Source: Onchidella celtica
Lineage: Eukaryota; Mollusca; Gastropoda; Systellommatophora; Onchidiidae
Assembly (NCBI GenBank): GCA_963931925.1
Contig: OZ007575.1
Coordinates: 30,189,744-30,253,743 of the forward strand
Direction of reading: 5' to 3'
Length of the DNA: 64,000 bases
The notes under the pieces were generated by a model. That model made no database searches, was not told the origin of the DNA, and was given only the letters and a program-made list of their open reading frames with translations. Position numbers and translations under genes: made by a program. This document shows, piece by piece, positions 47,501-57,751 of the stretch. Position 1 is the stretch's first letter, and each line of letters opens with the position of its first letter.

Positions 47501-50500
47501 AACAACCCTTTCTGAGATTTGTGCTACAGAGCTCATTTAATATATTTGGGCAGGTAGGACATGCTTTACTCATTACAAAACGTCTCTGCCTTTTAAAATG
47601 TATAACAAAGAAACAAACAACTGACAATAATAGACCTACCTGTATTGTGACACAAAATTGTCGATATTCTTCATTCAGAGCCAAAGAAAACTGGTCAGCA
47701 AATTTCTGAAAATGTCAGAGAAAATCGGAGTTTTAATTCGATTTTTGATAGATGGCCCCACCTCCTTCAAGCCACCTCCAGTTTGCTACATAATAATTCT
47801 CATGGGTTAGCAAAAAGACCTCTCATCGGTGAATCCGCAATACAGAATACTGGGACGAACCATTCCTTATCTCACTAGATCTATATTTAAAATATGTCCA
47901 CACACTGCGCACGAATAAATACGGTGATTAATGCTCTTTTTCGTTCGATTATGAAAGGGCGTGGTGCGAACAACAGAATAAATATAACACAGAATTACAA
48001 ATCGCCTCTTCGGTATGTTCCGCCAACGCTCGGTCCGCCATTTTAATTTGTCGTATGCGACAGCTGTTTACATCATTCTGTGGTTTCCTTGGGACCTCAT
48101 GGTCATTACGCACATTTTTTTATCTTTCGACATGGAGGAAAGTAGGTCTAATTCTACATGATAGCAAGCTAGTTAGATGTCGCCATTCATTTAGCCATCC
48201 ATCTATCCATCTATCCATCCATCCGCCGGTCCGTTTGGCCGTCCATCCACCCATCCATTCATGCATTCATTCATCCATCTATCATCCATTTACCAGTGTA
48301 TCCATTCATTAATCAGTATCCTTATTCATCATCCATCAATTTAATCCATCCATCCATTCATTCATTCATCCATCCACTTATCAATCCATCCAATCATCCA
48401 CCCACTCATCCATTTGCAGACTTGGGATCACACTGTAACCCTCACGAGAAATGCAACCCAAAATGAGGCAAGACAGACCCTGCTCACTACCACACATACA
48501 TGTTGCGACACGTGTGTTCGTAACCTTGCCACAAGTTTCGCAAGTTATAAAATGCTCTTGATCTCTAGTCTTGATTTCCATTCAGCTGAAATCTTAAAAG
48601 TGACACAATACACGATTAACAAGGGTACACGGTATGATTTTCATATTGATAGATAACTTCGCACAACGCAACGCAACGCACAGTGGGCAGCGTCTATAGA
48701 TACGAGGTATCATACGACAAAACAAAATGGCGGGTCGAGAACCAGTTTTGTGACGTCACTCAATGGAGATTGTGCGTCTGCCTAATTTTAAGTCTGTGGT
48801 GCGAACTGTTGCATTGTTAACATCGATGAAACACGCCCAAGTCGACGGGCGGAATATGACGAATTGATTCGTCTATGTATCTTGTGTCTCGGGGTGAACT
48901 GCACGGCACAAAATAGCTGCTATCGCGGTGACGCGCCGTGAGCCGTAAAACCTAAACTCAAACGCAGATGCGTCATCACCACCAACATCATCAAGCGCAT
49001 AAGATAAAAATCAAGGCAAGGAAAATAACCATCTGTGTATTATAAAGACCATAAAAATCTGAGGGGTCCCAGCAAGGCTTGACGCTGAGTCAAAATGTGG
49101 CAAGCAGAAAGAGTTGTATGTTGCAAAGCCTCGTGTAAGAAAAACATGTAATGCGGAAGAGATACAGTTTGTGTCTCCTTAGCTGTACGTCTTATCGTAG
49201 ACATTGTGACCCACAGACTAATAAATTAACCAGACTGGAAACACGAGCTTCGGGCTGTGTCGTTTTTTACGGAATTTCCAGAGCGGCGGCCGTATAACCA
49301 ACATGGCCGCCGCTGGAGAAATTCCGATTCTAGTTCTATCTGCAGTAGAATTTTTTTTTTATTTGTCAAGATTGGTTGTACATGCATTAATTTCTTGGGG
49401 CGGAACCAAACTTCCGCGTTCAGTAGGGGCGTCAAAATGGTGTCATTCAAAACCTAATGTGGCGGATGGTTCATGACCTTTCGCTGTTTTGTGACGTCAC
49501 ACAATGGGATCATCCAGTCTGGGTATTTTATTAGTCTTGTGTTATGACCTGCGAAAGGCTTTGCTGCATGCAACTTTTTCTTATTGCTTCTTTTTGACTA
49601 ACCAACTGAGCAGTAAGTTCGAAGTAAATTTTGGTTGGCTTCATAACAGATAGGACAAAGTTATTTACTTTCGATGCACTGTACAGCGCTAATAGACAGG
49701 TGGGCGAACGGCCAAAACCGGAACTGATGTTAATGATGATGCCACGCCCTCTTTCCTTCATGCCAGGCAGTATCATGTGGGTCATCTGGTCACAGACAGA
49801 GGTCAAGGTTATCGTCATGACGTTACTAGGCATAATGTGGAATAAGAAAAATTAAAGCGATTCTCAAAGTTCACAATAAGTACATGTTGTTTGTATTGTC
49901 TAAGACCGCAGATATACTCCCCATCCACAGAGCCCAAAATCCATTGTCCACTGGTGACAACACTGCCAAGAGAAGAAAAGGAGAGGGAGAAAAGAGGTTT
50001 TTTTTTCTTGTTTTTTTTTTTAAATTAAGGTGGAGATAACGGGATTTCCCCTAACAACCCATGACTTTTCTGAGTTATTTCCCTTCGCTTAAAAATTCTC
50101 ATGTCGGGGCCAAAATTTTTCCCTGTAATGAATCAGCCTACCACATCATATAACTTTGAAAGCCAATAAGACATCAAAGAACTACGAGAAATGTAGGTAG
50201 CACATAATGTTGACACCTGAAATTAATGGCGTTACAGATCAAAGCTGCTACTCACTCTTGTCATGGCCGTCACGTTCACATTGATGAGTCTTGACGCCAT
50301 CTGTATGACATGAAAGGGAACATTAATAGTAACAGTGTGCCCGTTTTATCTGTCTGTTTTTCACCAATGTATGATGTTCCCACTCAGAACATTGATCTAA
50401 AAATCATTAAATGCGGGTTTTTAAAAATTGTCTTTCAATTCGGTCGTTGCCGTCCCTCTCTCTCTCATCTCCCTTTCTTTTTGTCTGTCTTTCTGTCTAT

Positions 50501-53500
50501 CTATCTGTCTATCCGTCTCTCTGTCAGTCTGTCTCTCTCTCTGTCTGTTTTCTTGTCTGTCTCTCTCTGTCTGTTTAGTTATCCCTCGCTGACTCGTTCT
50601 GTCATTCTGTCGCTGTCTGTCCGTGTGTCTGTCTGTGGCTTTATCTCTCTATCTGTCTCTGTGTCTCTCTCTGTCTCTGTGGCTGTCTCTGTCTCTGTCC
50701 CTCTAGCCAAATCGACCGTTTGCACGGTGAATTTTTTGGGAAGTTTTGCTGGTGTGTTTTTTTGTGGGGGAGAAAGGGAGGGGGGAGTGAACAAACTTTT
50801 CCCACGGAAGGCCGCATAAGCATCAGTTCTGTATGAAAAGGCGGCCGTACTTAAAACTAACGCCCAGACCAAGATTTCTTGCATGAAAAACAAACAAATC
50901 AAAACGAACAAACTGAATAATTTAATCATATACATAATATTTGACATACAGTAATATACAGTTACTATCAATTATATCATTTACGCATTGTTGATACTGT
51001 TTTGCTATACGGTACTATTACATTTGTGAGCACAGTTCATTACAATTAATGTATTGGAGATCAATGAAAATGGTTAAGTGTCATTTATCAAGCTCTCGCG
51101 GGCTGCATTAATTCCTCAGGCGTGCAGGTCACGGGCCATATTTGCCCACCCCTTTGCGAGGGTTAGGAACAGGAATAGGTTTAGTTAACTGGTCACAATA
51201 ACTGTTGGGGGGGGGGGGGGATCGCCACACGTTGGCAACAAAAATCCAGTTGAGAGTGGTTTGGCTTTCTTGTCCAAATACTGACTATCTGAAGATGATA
51301 TTTCATTTCATGTTTCTTATGTCCCACTGTTGTCTGAATGTTTTGCCTAGGTATGTACTCCACTGACCTCTTCCGATGTATTTTTATGATACACGTCTAT
51401 CACATCATTGACAACCCCGACGTTGTTCACCAGGATGCCAATGTCAAAGTGACGTAACTGCCACTTGATGTCTTCATACATCTGGTCAAGCCCAGAACTG
51501 AAGTCCGCTGTGATGACCATTGTCCGAACTCTGTATTCATTAGCTGTAGAGACACAGACTTTATTGGTTAGTTTGCTTGATACTTTCTGAGTCTCCTAAT
51601 TTAAGTGTATTCCTACAAGCAATCATTATCAAACATCATCCCACTGTTTGCAGCCCGGCGTAGTTCTGGGGCACTGACCGTTATAATTATAATGTTAGTT
51701 TCCTATTTCTTCCTGTGCAAGTGATTTACGGCCTGCATCCCGAAAATAGTCAAGAATTTTTAAAGTTTACCTCTCAGTTCCAAAACATCTGGTGCATTCC
51801 TTACTAAAAACAATTCAACATAATTTAATCTCTTTTTAACGACACAATTATAACTTTGTGGTGTAACATAATCTCCAATAATGGCATCTTTTTTTGTCTT
51901 TCTAATCTTAATAGAATGTAAGAGTTTCACAACCATCATCAGTGTTGGAGAAAGATTTACGCAGAGGCCAATCCTTACCAATCTGTCTGGCTAATGCTAG
52001 GAGTAGAGAAGTATTTCTGCTGATCAGACACACGTTGACACCCTTGGCTGCCAGCTGTGGTCAGAGACAATTATTCTCATTTGATAAATTTAACAAGGAA
52101 CAGAAAGAAAAAAAAAAACAATACAAGGACATGTTCAGATTTGTCTGGTGGCGGATAACGAGTTTAAGTTGACATGGTGATTGGACAGTAAGACTTGTAT
52201 ATACCTTAAACTATTTTTACATCCGTTCGTCGATCTGTCTGTTTGTCTATATCTCAACTCACTTACTCACCGACCTACCATTAATCCAGCCATCCATCCA
52301 CGCGCCCCTCCTTCCATCCACCCAATCATCCATCCATCCACCCATCCCTCCACCCATTAAGCCATCTACCCAGTCAGCCATCCAACCCCCCCCCCCCCCA
52401 TCCATCTGCGCATCCGCCCACACTCCCACCCATCCATCCGCCAGTTCACCCTTCCATCCATCCATCCATCTACGCATCCCCGCCCACCCTATCACCCATC
52501 CATACGCCCACCCCCCACCCACCCATCTTCAGAGAGAGTGACAGAACAAATTACCTGGAGAGCATATTCTTTTCCAATCCCATTTGTGCAACCAGTCACA
52601 ACTGCGAACAACAACAAAAAAAAGATATGATATTTTTTGTTGTTGTTGTTTGACGTCTCTCCCTTTCCCCGCCCAAATTCCCTTTCACATCCAGGAAAAG
52701 CAAGATTTTGACCAGATGTTCATATTTATCCTACAATCTAATTTGCCCAGGTTGTCTAACATCTAAAATACTTTTGGTTTCTTGATCAAACAACTTTCTG
52801 TCCGCATGGAATTTGTTTGGAATTGATGATATTTATCATTTATCACCCCCCCCCCCCAAAATCGCAATATTTTGCGATATTTTTAAAGTCCGTTTTACAT
52901 TTGATGAACAATGATGAACAGTCAATAATGACTGTGTCCTCCAGGGTTGCCAGATTGAAATTTCAAGTTTAAACCAAACAATGCTAGAAAAAAAAAAAAA
53001 GCCAAACAAATTTGAGTATAGTTTTCAATCTAATATCACAAGAAAAGCTCCAGAACCAGGTTAATATCAATCTCCCCACTAGAATGAGTGGAATATTTGG
53101 CTTAAATCTTGTCAGCTGTGATTTTTTTTTTCAAAGTATTTCTGGTGATGCAGTGAAATCTTTTGCAACATTTTTTGAAAGCAATAGTTCTACCTCGATT
53201 CTCACAACAGTATCAAGTCGATTAAGCTGCACTCTGTTTTTAGTCTTGGTTTTAATGGAGGATACACTGAGAAATATCCTGTTGAGTGCAATTTTGCTGA
53301 CAAAGGCAAACAAAGACTGCCACCTCTTCAAATGCTTCATGATGAAGTAAATCAGTGTGCATAAAAATTCTTAACGTGGGTGACAGTCTTTCAAGAAAGC
53401 GCAGCAGTTTGAAAAATGTAAACCATAGAATCAGAGAGTATAGATTTATAGAGAGATCTCACTTCCGCCAAATCACGAAACTAGGTCGCTGCGATAAACA

Positions 53501-55993
53501 AGAAATTGAAGAATTGAAAGAGACCGTTTTCACCAAAGATAGCATGCATATCTGTTTACTGTGATTTGTTCATATTTCTGGGCTGATTGAAACTATTTAG
53601 AGCCGTTTGTAAGCTCTTACGCTCCGTGGAAAAGCACAAACGGATATTATTTATCGCTGCGACCTACTTTCCACTCCATGCTAACAATGGGTTCGCGGCG
53701 CCTCCGGTGATTCGCAGTGCAAATCAACCTCTCTATACATGTATACATACTCTCTGATAGAATCCAGTGTCAACTGGACACTGACCTTGCTTGTTGGCTC
53801 TTCACAATTAGCGGCAGAAATCTTGGCATAATTACGTACATGTATGTAGCGGACGAAAACATATTTTCTCGATAGAAAGTGTTTCAGCAAAAGCATATGT
53901 AGTTTCTCTGCAGATAATTTTAGTGCGGTATGTATCGCGAAAAAAACCCAGAAAACAGGCCAAAAGCCAAATGGATTTTCTGACCCCAACCACATTAAGA
54001 AAAAAAAAAAGCTCTAAAAAAGTAATCCTGGTGTCAACTGCAAAATGCATTGAACAAAGTTTTCTCTAATAACTAAGTCAATACTTGTTTCTCATATTAT
54101 TAATTTGACCCTTTAATCATGCACCTTTTTTTTTTTATATATAAACTTAATTTTTATGTTTAACTAATGAGTAATGAGTCCTCATCATGGAGTCACTAAA
54201 ATTAAAATAAAAAAAAAACAATGCATGAAGTCAGCTTACCTGCCCACTGTCCAGATTTCTTTAAAAATCTATCATTGGAGACCAGTTTGCCATATAGAAA
54301 TGAAAGGAACACGAAGACAAATTTTGTGGCCACCAGCAGACCAACCAGGCAGAAAAGCTCAACGAATGGTCCAGATCTTGGGAAAGAAAGCACTAAAATC
54401 AGTTAAGTGGCTATTATCAGCGGCGCATCGTAGTTTAAATTATAAACCGCTTCTGAACAGTGAACACAATTCAGTAATTTTTCGATTTGGCTTTGTAGAT
54501 AGACCATGAGCCCCTCACAACATTTATCAATTAAATATATCGCGGTGGTTATTTAGACCATTTGTTTGAACAGTGAATTTTTGACAAAAATGCAAAGGTT
54601 TAAGGTCTAGGTTGGGATTTTACGTAGGTTGGCTCGCCGGTCACCATAACCTGAACAGGGGCTGTGACGTTTTAGAAGTTGGCCAGAAAATGGTCTCCAT
54701 TTGCTGTCATGTACAAAGTTAGGGGTGGGCCAGACAACGGCTGCACATGCATAATTTTCAGCCCTAATAATGGTGTGTGAGTAAGGCCGGGGCTCCAGGT
54801 TTACGCCATCTGACGGGGAAGGGAGGAGGGGGGTATTCCTGGATCATGGAAACTTGAAAATGAGGCCGTCCAGGACATGGGTTCCATCTGAAGGCCTTAT
54901 TGTCTGAGGTGTCACTGAAACTGTTTTGATAAATTAAATAATTTTATTTATTTATTTATTTTTGTGACTGCTTTTTTTTTCAGCATTATGTACATGCGAG
55001 CCAGTGCACATGAGTTTGTACACTACTTTGAACTCACCTGAAATCAACTATCTCTCTCATGGTCCCAGGCCTGAGCAGCAGTGAAATCAAAAGCACGGCA
55101 CCTGCAAGATAGAGCACCGAAATTCTGAACAAGGAGTAGAGAAACAGTGGTAACGCCTTCAAACACTGGGTATAGGCGCCCACAAGCTCTAAGTAGGAAT
55201 CCTCGTGGCTGTCCTTTACCCCAGACACCTCAGCACCTTCGTTTTCAGGGTTATCTCTCACGCAAAGACGAGTCTCTTTTTGTATTTTTACAGCCAGGGG
55301 CGTGGATTTGGTCTTGTGTGGTGGGCAGTTCTGAGATTCTTTCATGTTGGAAATGTTGGCTGCTTTCTTCTGTACGGGCTGAGGTTCAAGCTCAGCAATG
55401 ACAGAACATTTTTTGCTTTGAAAGACAGATGTGCTATTGTCTTTTACACCAGTCTGTCTACAAGAATGGCCGATGGCAGTGGTGGTTACAGAGTTGCTGG
55501 TCCGCACCTTGTGGTTGTCGTCGCCACTTACCTGTTGACAAGAAAACGGGCTCTCAGATAGCAGGCCAACTGTCTTTCTTGCTGACCGAGGAACAAGTGA
55601 ACTTTCTTGGTTGGAAGTGACACGTCTACTGAAAATTGACTTCACAAGATTACGTCCTTTTCTTGGACGCTTTTCATGCGAATTTTGCTGAGCAACATGG
55701 CTGTTCGGTGCTTCAGATTTTACGTGATCGAAACTGTCATCACATTTAAGCAAACTATGTTGTAGTTCCGGAGTCCCAATCAGGCTACTTTCGTCGGTAG
55801 AATTACTGGCAGTCTGGAAGCTTTCAACACGATCATTTTGGACCTGGGATGATTCAGTAAAATCTTTTGGCAGTTTTCCCGAAGGCTTCAATTCTCCAGC
55901 AAACTTTTCGGAACGTTTAGTTTCATCCAAGTTGGAGATATAGGTTTTATGTACAATATTATGGCACTGCATTGCTGATAGTGTGCTGCACAT
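44392..55993 (-). CDS. HSDL1: HSDL1-like short-chain dehydrogenase, 10 exons, long N-terminus
   Basis: Exons on the minus strand: 55993-55038, 54376-54240, 52601-52555, 52054-51979, 51543-51368, 50300-50256, 49785-49669, 47705-47640, 47107-46958 and 44550-44392. All junctions are AG/GT and phases agree, giving 642 residues. Seen: hydrophobic segments at 281-307 and 324-348, cofactor motif TGCTNGIG (367-374), ADFSSG, NNVG (445-448), NVN (471-473), ISSG (499-502) and Y514-S-A-S-K518. Known: SDR enzymes use Asn-Ser-Tyr-Lys to oxidise or reduce steroids or acyl groups with NAD(P). [14 protein letters not shown] and LPEWM place it nearest HSDL1; HSD17B12 is the alternative. Vertebrate HSDL1 has FSASK and is considered inactive, whereas the Tyr is present here. 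Residues 1-320 (Ser/Lys-rich, basic patch [16 protein letters not shown]) are not part of the family fold. Confidence 0.88.
44628..46160 (-). mobile_element. 5'-truncated CR1/L2-group LINE in HSDL1-like intron 9
   Basis: On the minus strand, partial RT (from about 46160) through the C-terminus (44886) and a 3' UTR ending in a (TTATC)n tail at 44628-44648. Inserted in sense orientation between exons 9 and 10. The 5' part, including the endonuclease, is missing. Confidence 0.82.
44886..46130 (-). pseudogene. Reverse transcriptase of the intronic LINE, one frameshift
   Basis: The main frame gives [53 protein letters not shown] and [11 protein letters not shown] (active site), then [10 protein letters not shown]. 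Homology then continues in another frame ([15 protein letters not shown] ... [11 protein letters not shown]), so one indel lies near 45280-45310. The motifs match the family common in fish and molluscs with ALNDYRPVALTS. Confidence 0.87.
46161..46957. other. Intron 9 remainder
   Basis: A G run at about 46228-46240. A piece around 46560-46630 (TGTTACAAAGCCTTGCGTAAGAAA) resembles the Penelope-type tail found at 25.3 and 34.2 kb. Confidence 0.4.
46958..47107 (-). CDS. HSDL1: HSDL1-like exon 9
   Basis: 150 nt, acceptor CCACAG, donor GTAAGA. Encodes [13 protein letters not shown] through [15 protein letters not shown], strongly family-specific. Confidence 0.93.
47640..47705 (-). CDS. HSDL1: HSDL1-like exon 8
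   Basis: 66 nt, acceptor TTTCAG, donor GTAGGT. Encodes [17 protein letters not shown] and the start of the substrate-side region. Confidence 0.92.
47972..48798 (-). mobile_element. hAT-like non-autonomous transposon, copy C (deleted)
   Basis: Inverted 827-bp copy of the 650-1738 family with 8-bp duplication GTGCGAAC at 47964-47971 and 48799-48806. About 260 bp corresponding to 888-1160 of copy A are missing; the junction shows short TAGA-type homology. It lies in intron 7 of the HSDL1-like gene. A Penelope-tail-like fragment follows at about 49115-49150. Confidence 0.88.
49212..49541. mobile_element. Short hAT-like MITE, copy 2
   Basis: 330 bp with ends CACAGACTAATAAA and (inverted) CACAAGACTAATAAAATACC. 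The duplication is TTGTGACC / TTATGACC (49204-49211, 49542-49549; one mismatch). Related to 36577-36834, and inserted about 130 bp downstream of HSDL1-like exon 7. Confidence 0.82.
49669..49785 (-). CDS. HSDL1: HSDL1-like exon 7 (active site)
   Basis: 117 nt, acceptor ACCAG, donor GTAAAT after TCGAAA. Encodes [20 protein letters not shown] and the YSASK active site. Confidence 0.94.
50256..50300 (-). CDS. HSDL1: HSDL1-like exon 6
   Basis: 45 nt, phase 0 at both ends, acceptor ATACAG, donor GTGAGT. Encodes [15 protein letters not shown] including the structural/catalytic Asn. Confidence 0.9.
50450..50705. repeat. TCTG/TCTC-rich microsatellite
   Basis: Imperfect (TCTG)n and (TCTC)n, in intron 5 of the HSDL1-like gene. 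Open frames here are low-complexity. Confidence 0.88.
51080..51152. mobile_element. hAT end remnant
   Basis: CTCGCGGGCTGCATT...GGGCCATATTTGCCCACCCCT resembles the right end of CAGGGGTGG-type hAT elements. No partner end was found, so this is a decayed fragment. Confidence 0.35.
51368..51543 (-). CDS. HSDL1: HSDL1-like exon 5 (NNVG)
   Basis: 176 nt, acceptor CTACAG, donor GTCAGT. Contains ADFSSG and [11 protein letters not shown]. Confidence 0.92.
51979..52054 (-). CDS. HSDL1: HSDL1-like exon 4
   Basis: 76 nt, acceptor CCACAG, donor GTAAGG. Encodes [16 protein letters not shown], the second beta strand with the SRN motif that favours NADP(H) in this family. Confidence 0.9.
52268..52530. repeat. 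ATCC-rich minisatellite
   Basis: Imperfect CATC/ATCC/CACC repeats directly before the donor side of HSDL1-like exon 3, with a C run near 52387. Confidence 0.85.
52555..52601 (-). CDS. HSDL1: HSDL1-like exon 3 (TGxxxGIG)
   Basis: 47 nt, acceptor TCGCAG, donor GTAATT. Encodes [16 protein letters not shown], the glycine-rich NAD(P) loop. Too short to appear as an open frame. Confidence 0.92.
52942..53345 (-). mobile_element. hAT transposon remnant in HSDL1-like intron 2
   Basis: CAGGGTTGCCAGATT at 52942 looks like a hAT terminus. A transposase C-terminal fragment on the minus strand (53131-53340) reads toward it. The opposite end was not found. An A-rich stretch lies at 52988-53000. Confidence 0.55.
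53131..53340 (-). pseudogene. hAT transposase C-terminal dimerisation domain fragment
   Basis: A fragment of about 65 residues with [32 protein letters not shown] and then [10 protein letters not shown]. It matches the pattern ER-x-FS-x3-(I/V)KTK-x-RNR-x5-LD-x2-(M/I)RI of hAT dimerisation domains. The Glu-Arg of the motif is replaced by Asn-Arg. The catalytic part of the transposase is missing. Confidence 0.6.
54240..54376 (-). CDS. HSDL1: HSDL1-like exon 2 (membrane segment)
   Basis: 137 nt, acceptor CCCAAG, donor GTAAGC. Encodes the hydrophobic segment and the linker ending SGQWA, which corresponds to YGRWAVV before the dinucleotide fold of HSDL1. Confidence 0.88.
55038..55993 (-). CDS. 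HSDL1: HSDL1-like exon 1 (N-terminal extension)
   Basis: 318 codons plus two bases, ending AG before donor GTGAGT. The first ATG of the open frame is at 55993, and an in-frame stop lies near 56038. Largely polar and probably disordered, with one hydrophobic helix at its end. No known domain recognised. An upstream spliced start is possible. Confidence 0.78.
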
Positions 55994-56923
55994 AATCGAC
56001 TTGTATTGACTCTCCGCCAAAAATACGAATACAATTTAACCCTCTTTTCAATAAAAACTATGGAAACAAAAACGTCCGTTCAAGGTGCACACGCCTAAAG
56101 AGGTAGAAATTTGACCTGCTGATACAGCACATACAATAAGGTTGTTCTCCTCCTTCTCCTAAAACAGTTCTACTGTCCGATCAGTTGTCATCATGTGTGT
56201 TTATCATAATAAACATGGAGATAAAGAAACAGAATGGTTGAAGATTAGACTGGCCATGTACTGATGAATAAATAATGACATCATGCTGCAATTCTTCGTG
56301 CACGTCACCCGTCAATCGTCACGGTATCAAAGGTCCTCCTGATCTCATTAATTAAACAATCGCATTTGCATCATATCATTATGGCGCAATTAATGGCTCC
56401 CTGGAAAGGATGACAAGAATGACGTAGTCTCAGTGGTCCAGATCGTAATTTGATCCTTAAATATTGGGGAGTAGAAATAGATAGAGGCTATTTGGGCCGT
56501 GTATCCAAAATACTCAAATTCGGATTTTTGATACAAAAATTAATTGTGGCCATTTTCCGTTAATTGTGACTAAACGCTAAGATTGTTGTGGTCGATTAGC
56601 CGAACGTAATGTTAACCTTAACCCTAGCTCTAAAACTTTCCATAACATTCTTTATGTAAAAAACAACAACAACAACAACAAAAACGATCTAGCCAAATGG
56701 CGCAAATGATCATTTCTAAAATAATAATCTCGCAGTTAAATATATTATATACAGGGTAAAGAATGCAATACATGAAACACATCAGCAAGTACCTTGACAG
56801 CGATAATGATCTCAATAAATCAATTTGAGTATGCCGTTCAATGAAATCATCCGTCATGATCATTCAAACAATTAAGAAATAAAAGACTATAATTATTATG
56901 ATTAAATTAGATACGAGGGATAG
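55994..56923. other. Region upstream of HSDL1-like exon 1
   Basis: Would hold the 5' UTR, promoter or a first intron of the HSDL1-like gene. No core promoter motif is obvious. Confidence 0.4.
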
Positions 56924-57424
56924 AGAAAGAGGGGGTGGGGGGGGGGGGGAGACAGAGAAATAGAGAGAGAGAGACAAAATGAAGAGAGAGAGAGAGAGAA
57001 CGAGAGAGTGAAAGCGAGAAAGAGAACGAGAGAGAGACAGAGTGAAAGCGAGAGAGAGACAGAGACTGAGAGAGAGAAGAAAAGAGACAGAGACAGTGAG
57101 ACAGAGAGAGAAAGAGGGAGACAGAGAGAGACAAAATGAAAGCGAGGGAGAGAGAGAGAGAGAGAAAGAAAGAGAGAATGAAAGCGAGAGAGAGAGAGAG
57201 GGAGAGAAACAGAGACAGAGAGAGAGAAAGAGAGAGACAGAGCGAGGCAAAATGAAAGCGAGACAGAGAAAGAGAGAGAGAGGGGGGAGGGAGACAGCGA
57301 CAGAGTGAGAGAGGAAGAGAGACAGAGACAGAGACTAAATGAAAGCGAGAGAAAGAGAGAGTGAAAGCAAGACAGAGAAAGAGAGAGAGAGACAGAGTAA
57401 AAGCGAGAAAGAGAGAGAGAGACA

Positions 57425-57457
<33 letters not shown>

Positions 57458-57538
57458 TGAAAGCGAGAGAGAGAGAGAGGGGGGAGGGAGACAGCGACAG
57501 AGTGAGAGACAAAATGAAAGCGAGAGAGAGAGAGTGAA

Positions 57539-57573
<35 letters not shown>

Positions 57574-57576
57574 AGG

Positions 57577-57625
<49 letters not shown>

Positions 57626-57637
57626 GGGGAGAGTTCG
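56924..57637. repeat. 714-bp GA-rich array
   Basis: (GAGA)n interleaved with GAAAGCGAGA and GACAGAG units and one G run (56935-56949). Minus-strand Ser/Leu frames up to 201 residues are low-complexity artefacts. Confidence 0.95.
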
Positions 57638-57678
57638 CAGAGGCAGACAGACGGAGATAAAGGTTACATCTTACTTAC

Positions 57679-57751
57679 CACATCCAGTGAGGTCCGAGTA
57701 ATGTTCTGAAAGGTCAGGATCGGAGATCTTTGGTTTCTCGGGGGCCTCAGC
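57679..57751 (-). CDS. Candidate upstream exon
   Basis: 73 nt bounded by acceptor CTTTTAG and a consensus donor GTAAGT. One frame reads AEAPEKPKISDPDLSEHYSD followed by LTGC; a second frame is also open. It could be a 5' exon of the HSDL1-like gene. However, only the second frame joins exon 1 in phase (acceptor near 56014), and exon 1 has its own ATG, so it may be 5' UTR or belong to another transcript. No family recognised. Confidence 0.4.

Noticed and set aside
48001-48800. A separate gene at 48 kb suggested by plus-strand frames
   Set aside because: The sequence is an inverted copy of the hAT-like element at 650-1738, bounded by GTGCGAAC duplications.
50310-50971. 169- and 130-residue frames over the TCTG repeat
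   Set aside because: Low-complexity readings of a microsatellite inside an HSDL1-like intron.
56864-57512. Minus-strand open frames of 128 and 201 residues, almost pure Ser/Leu
   Set aside because: They are translations of the GA microsatellite and have no composition or signal of a real protein.
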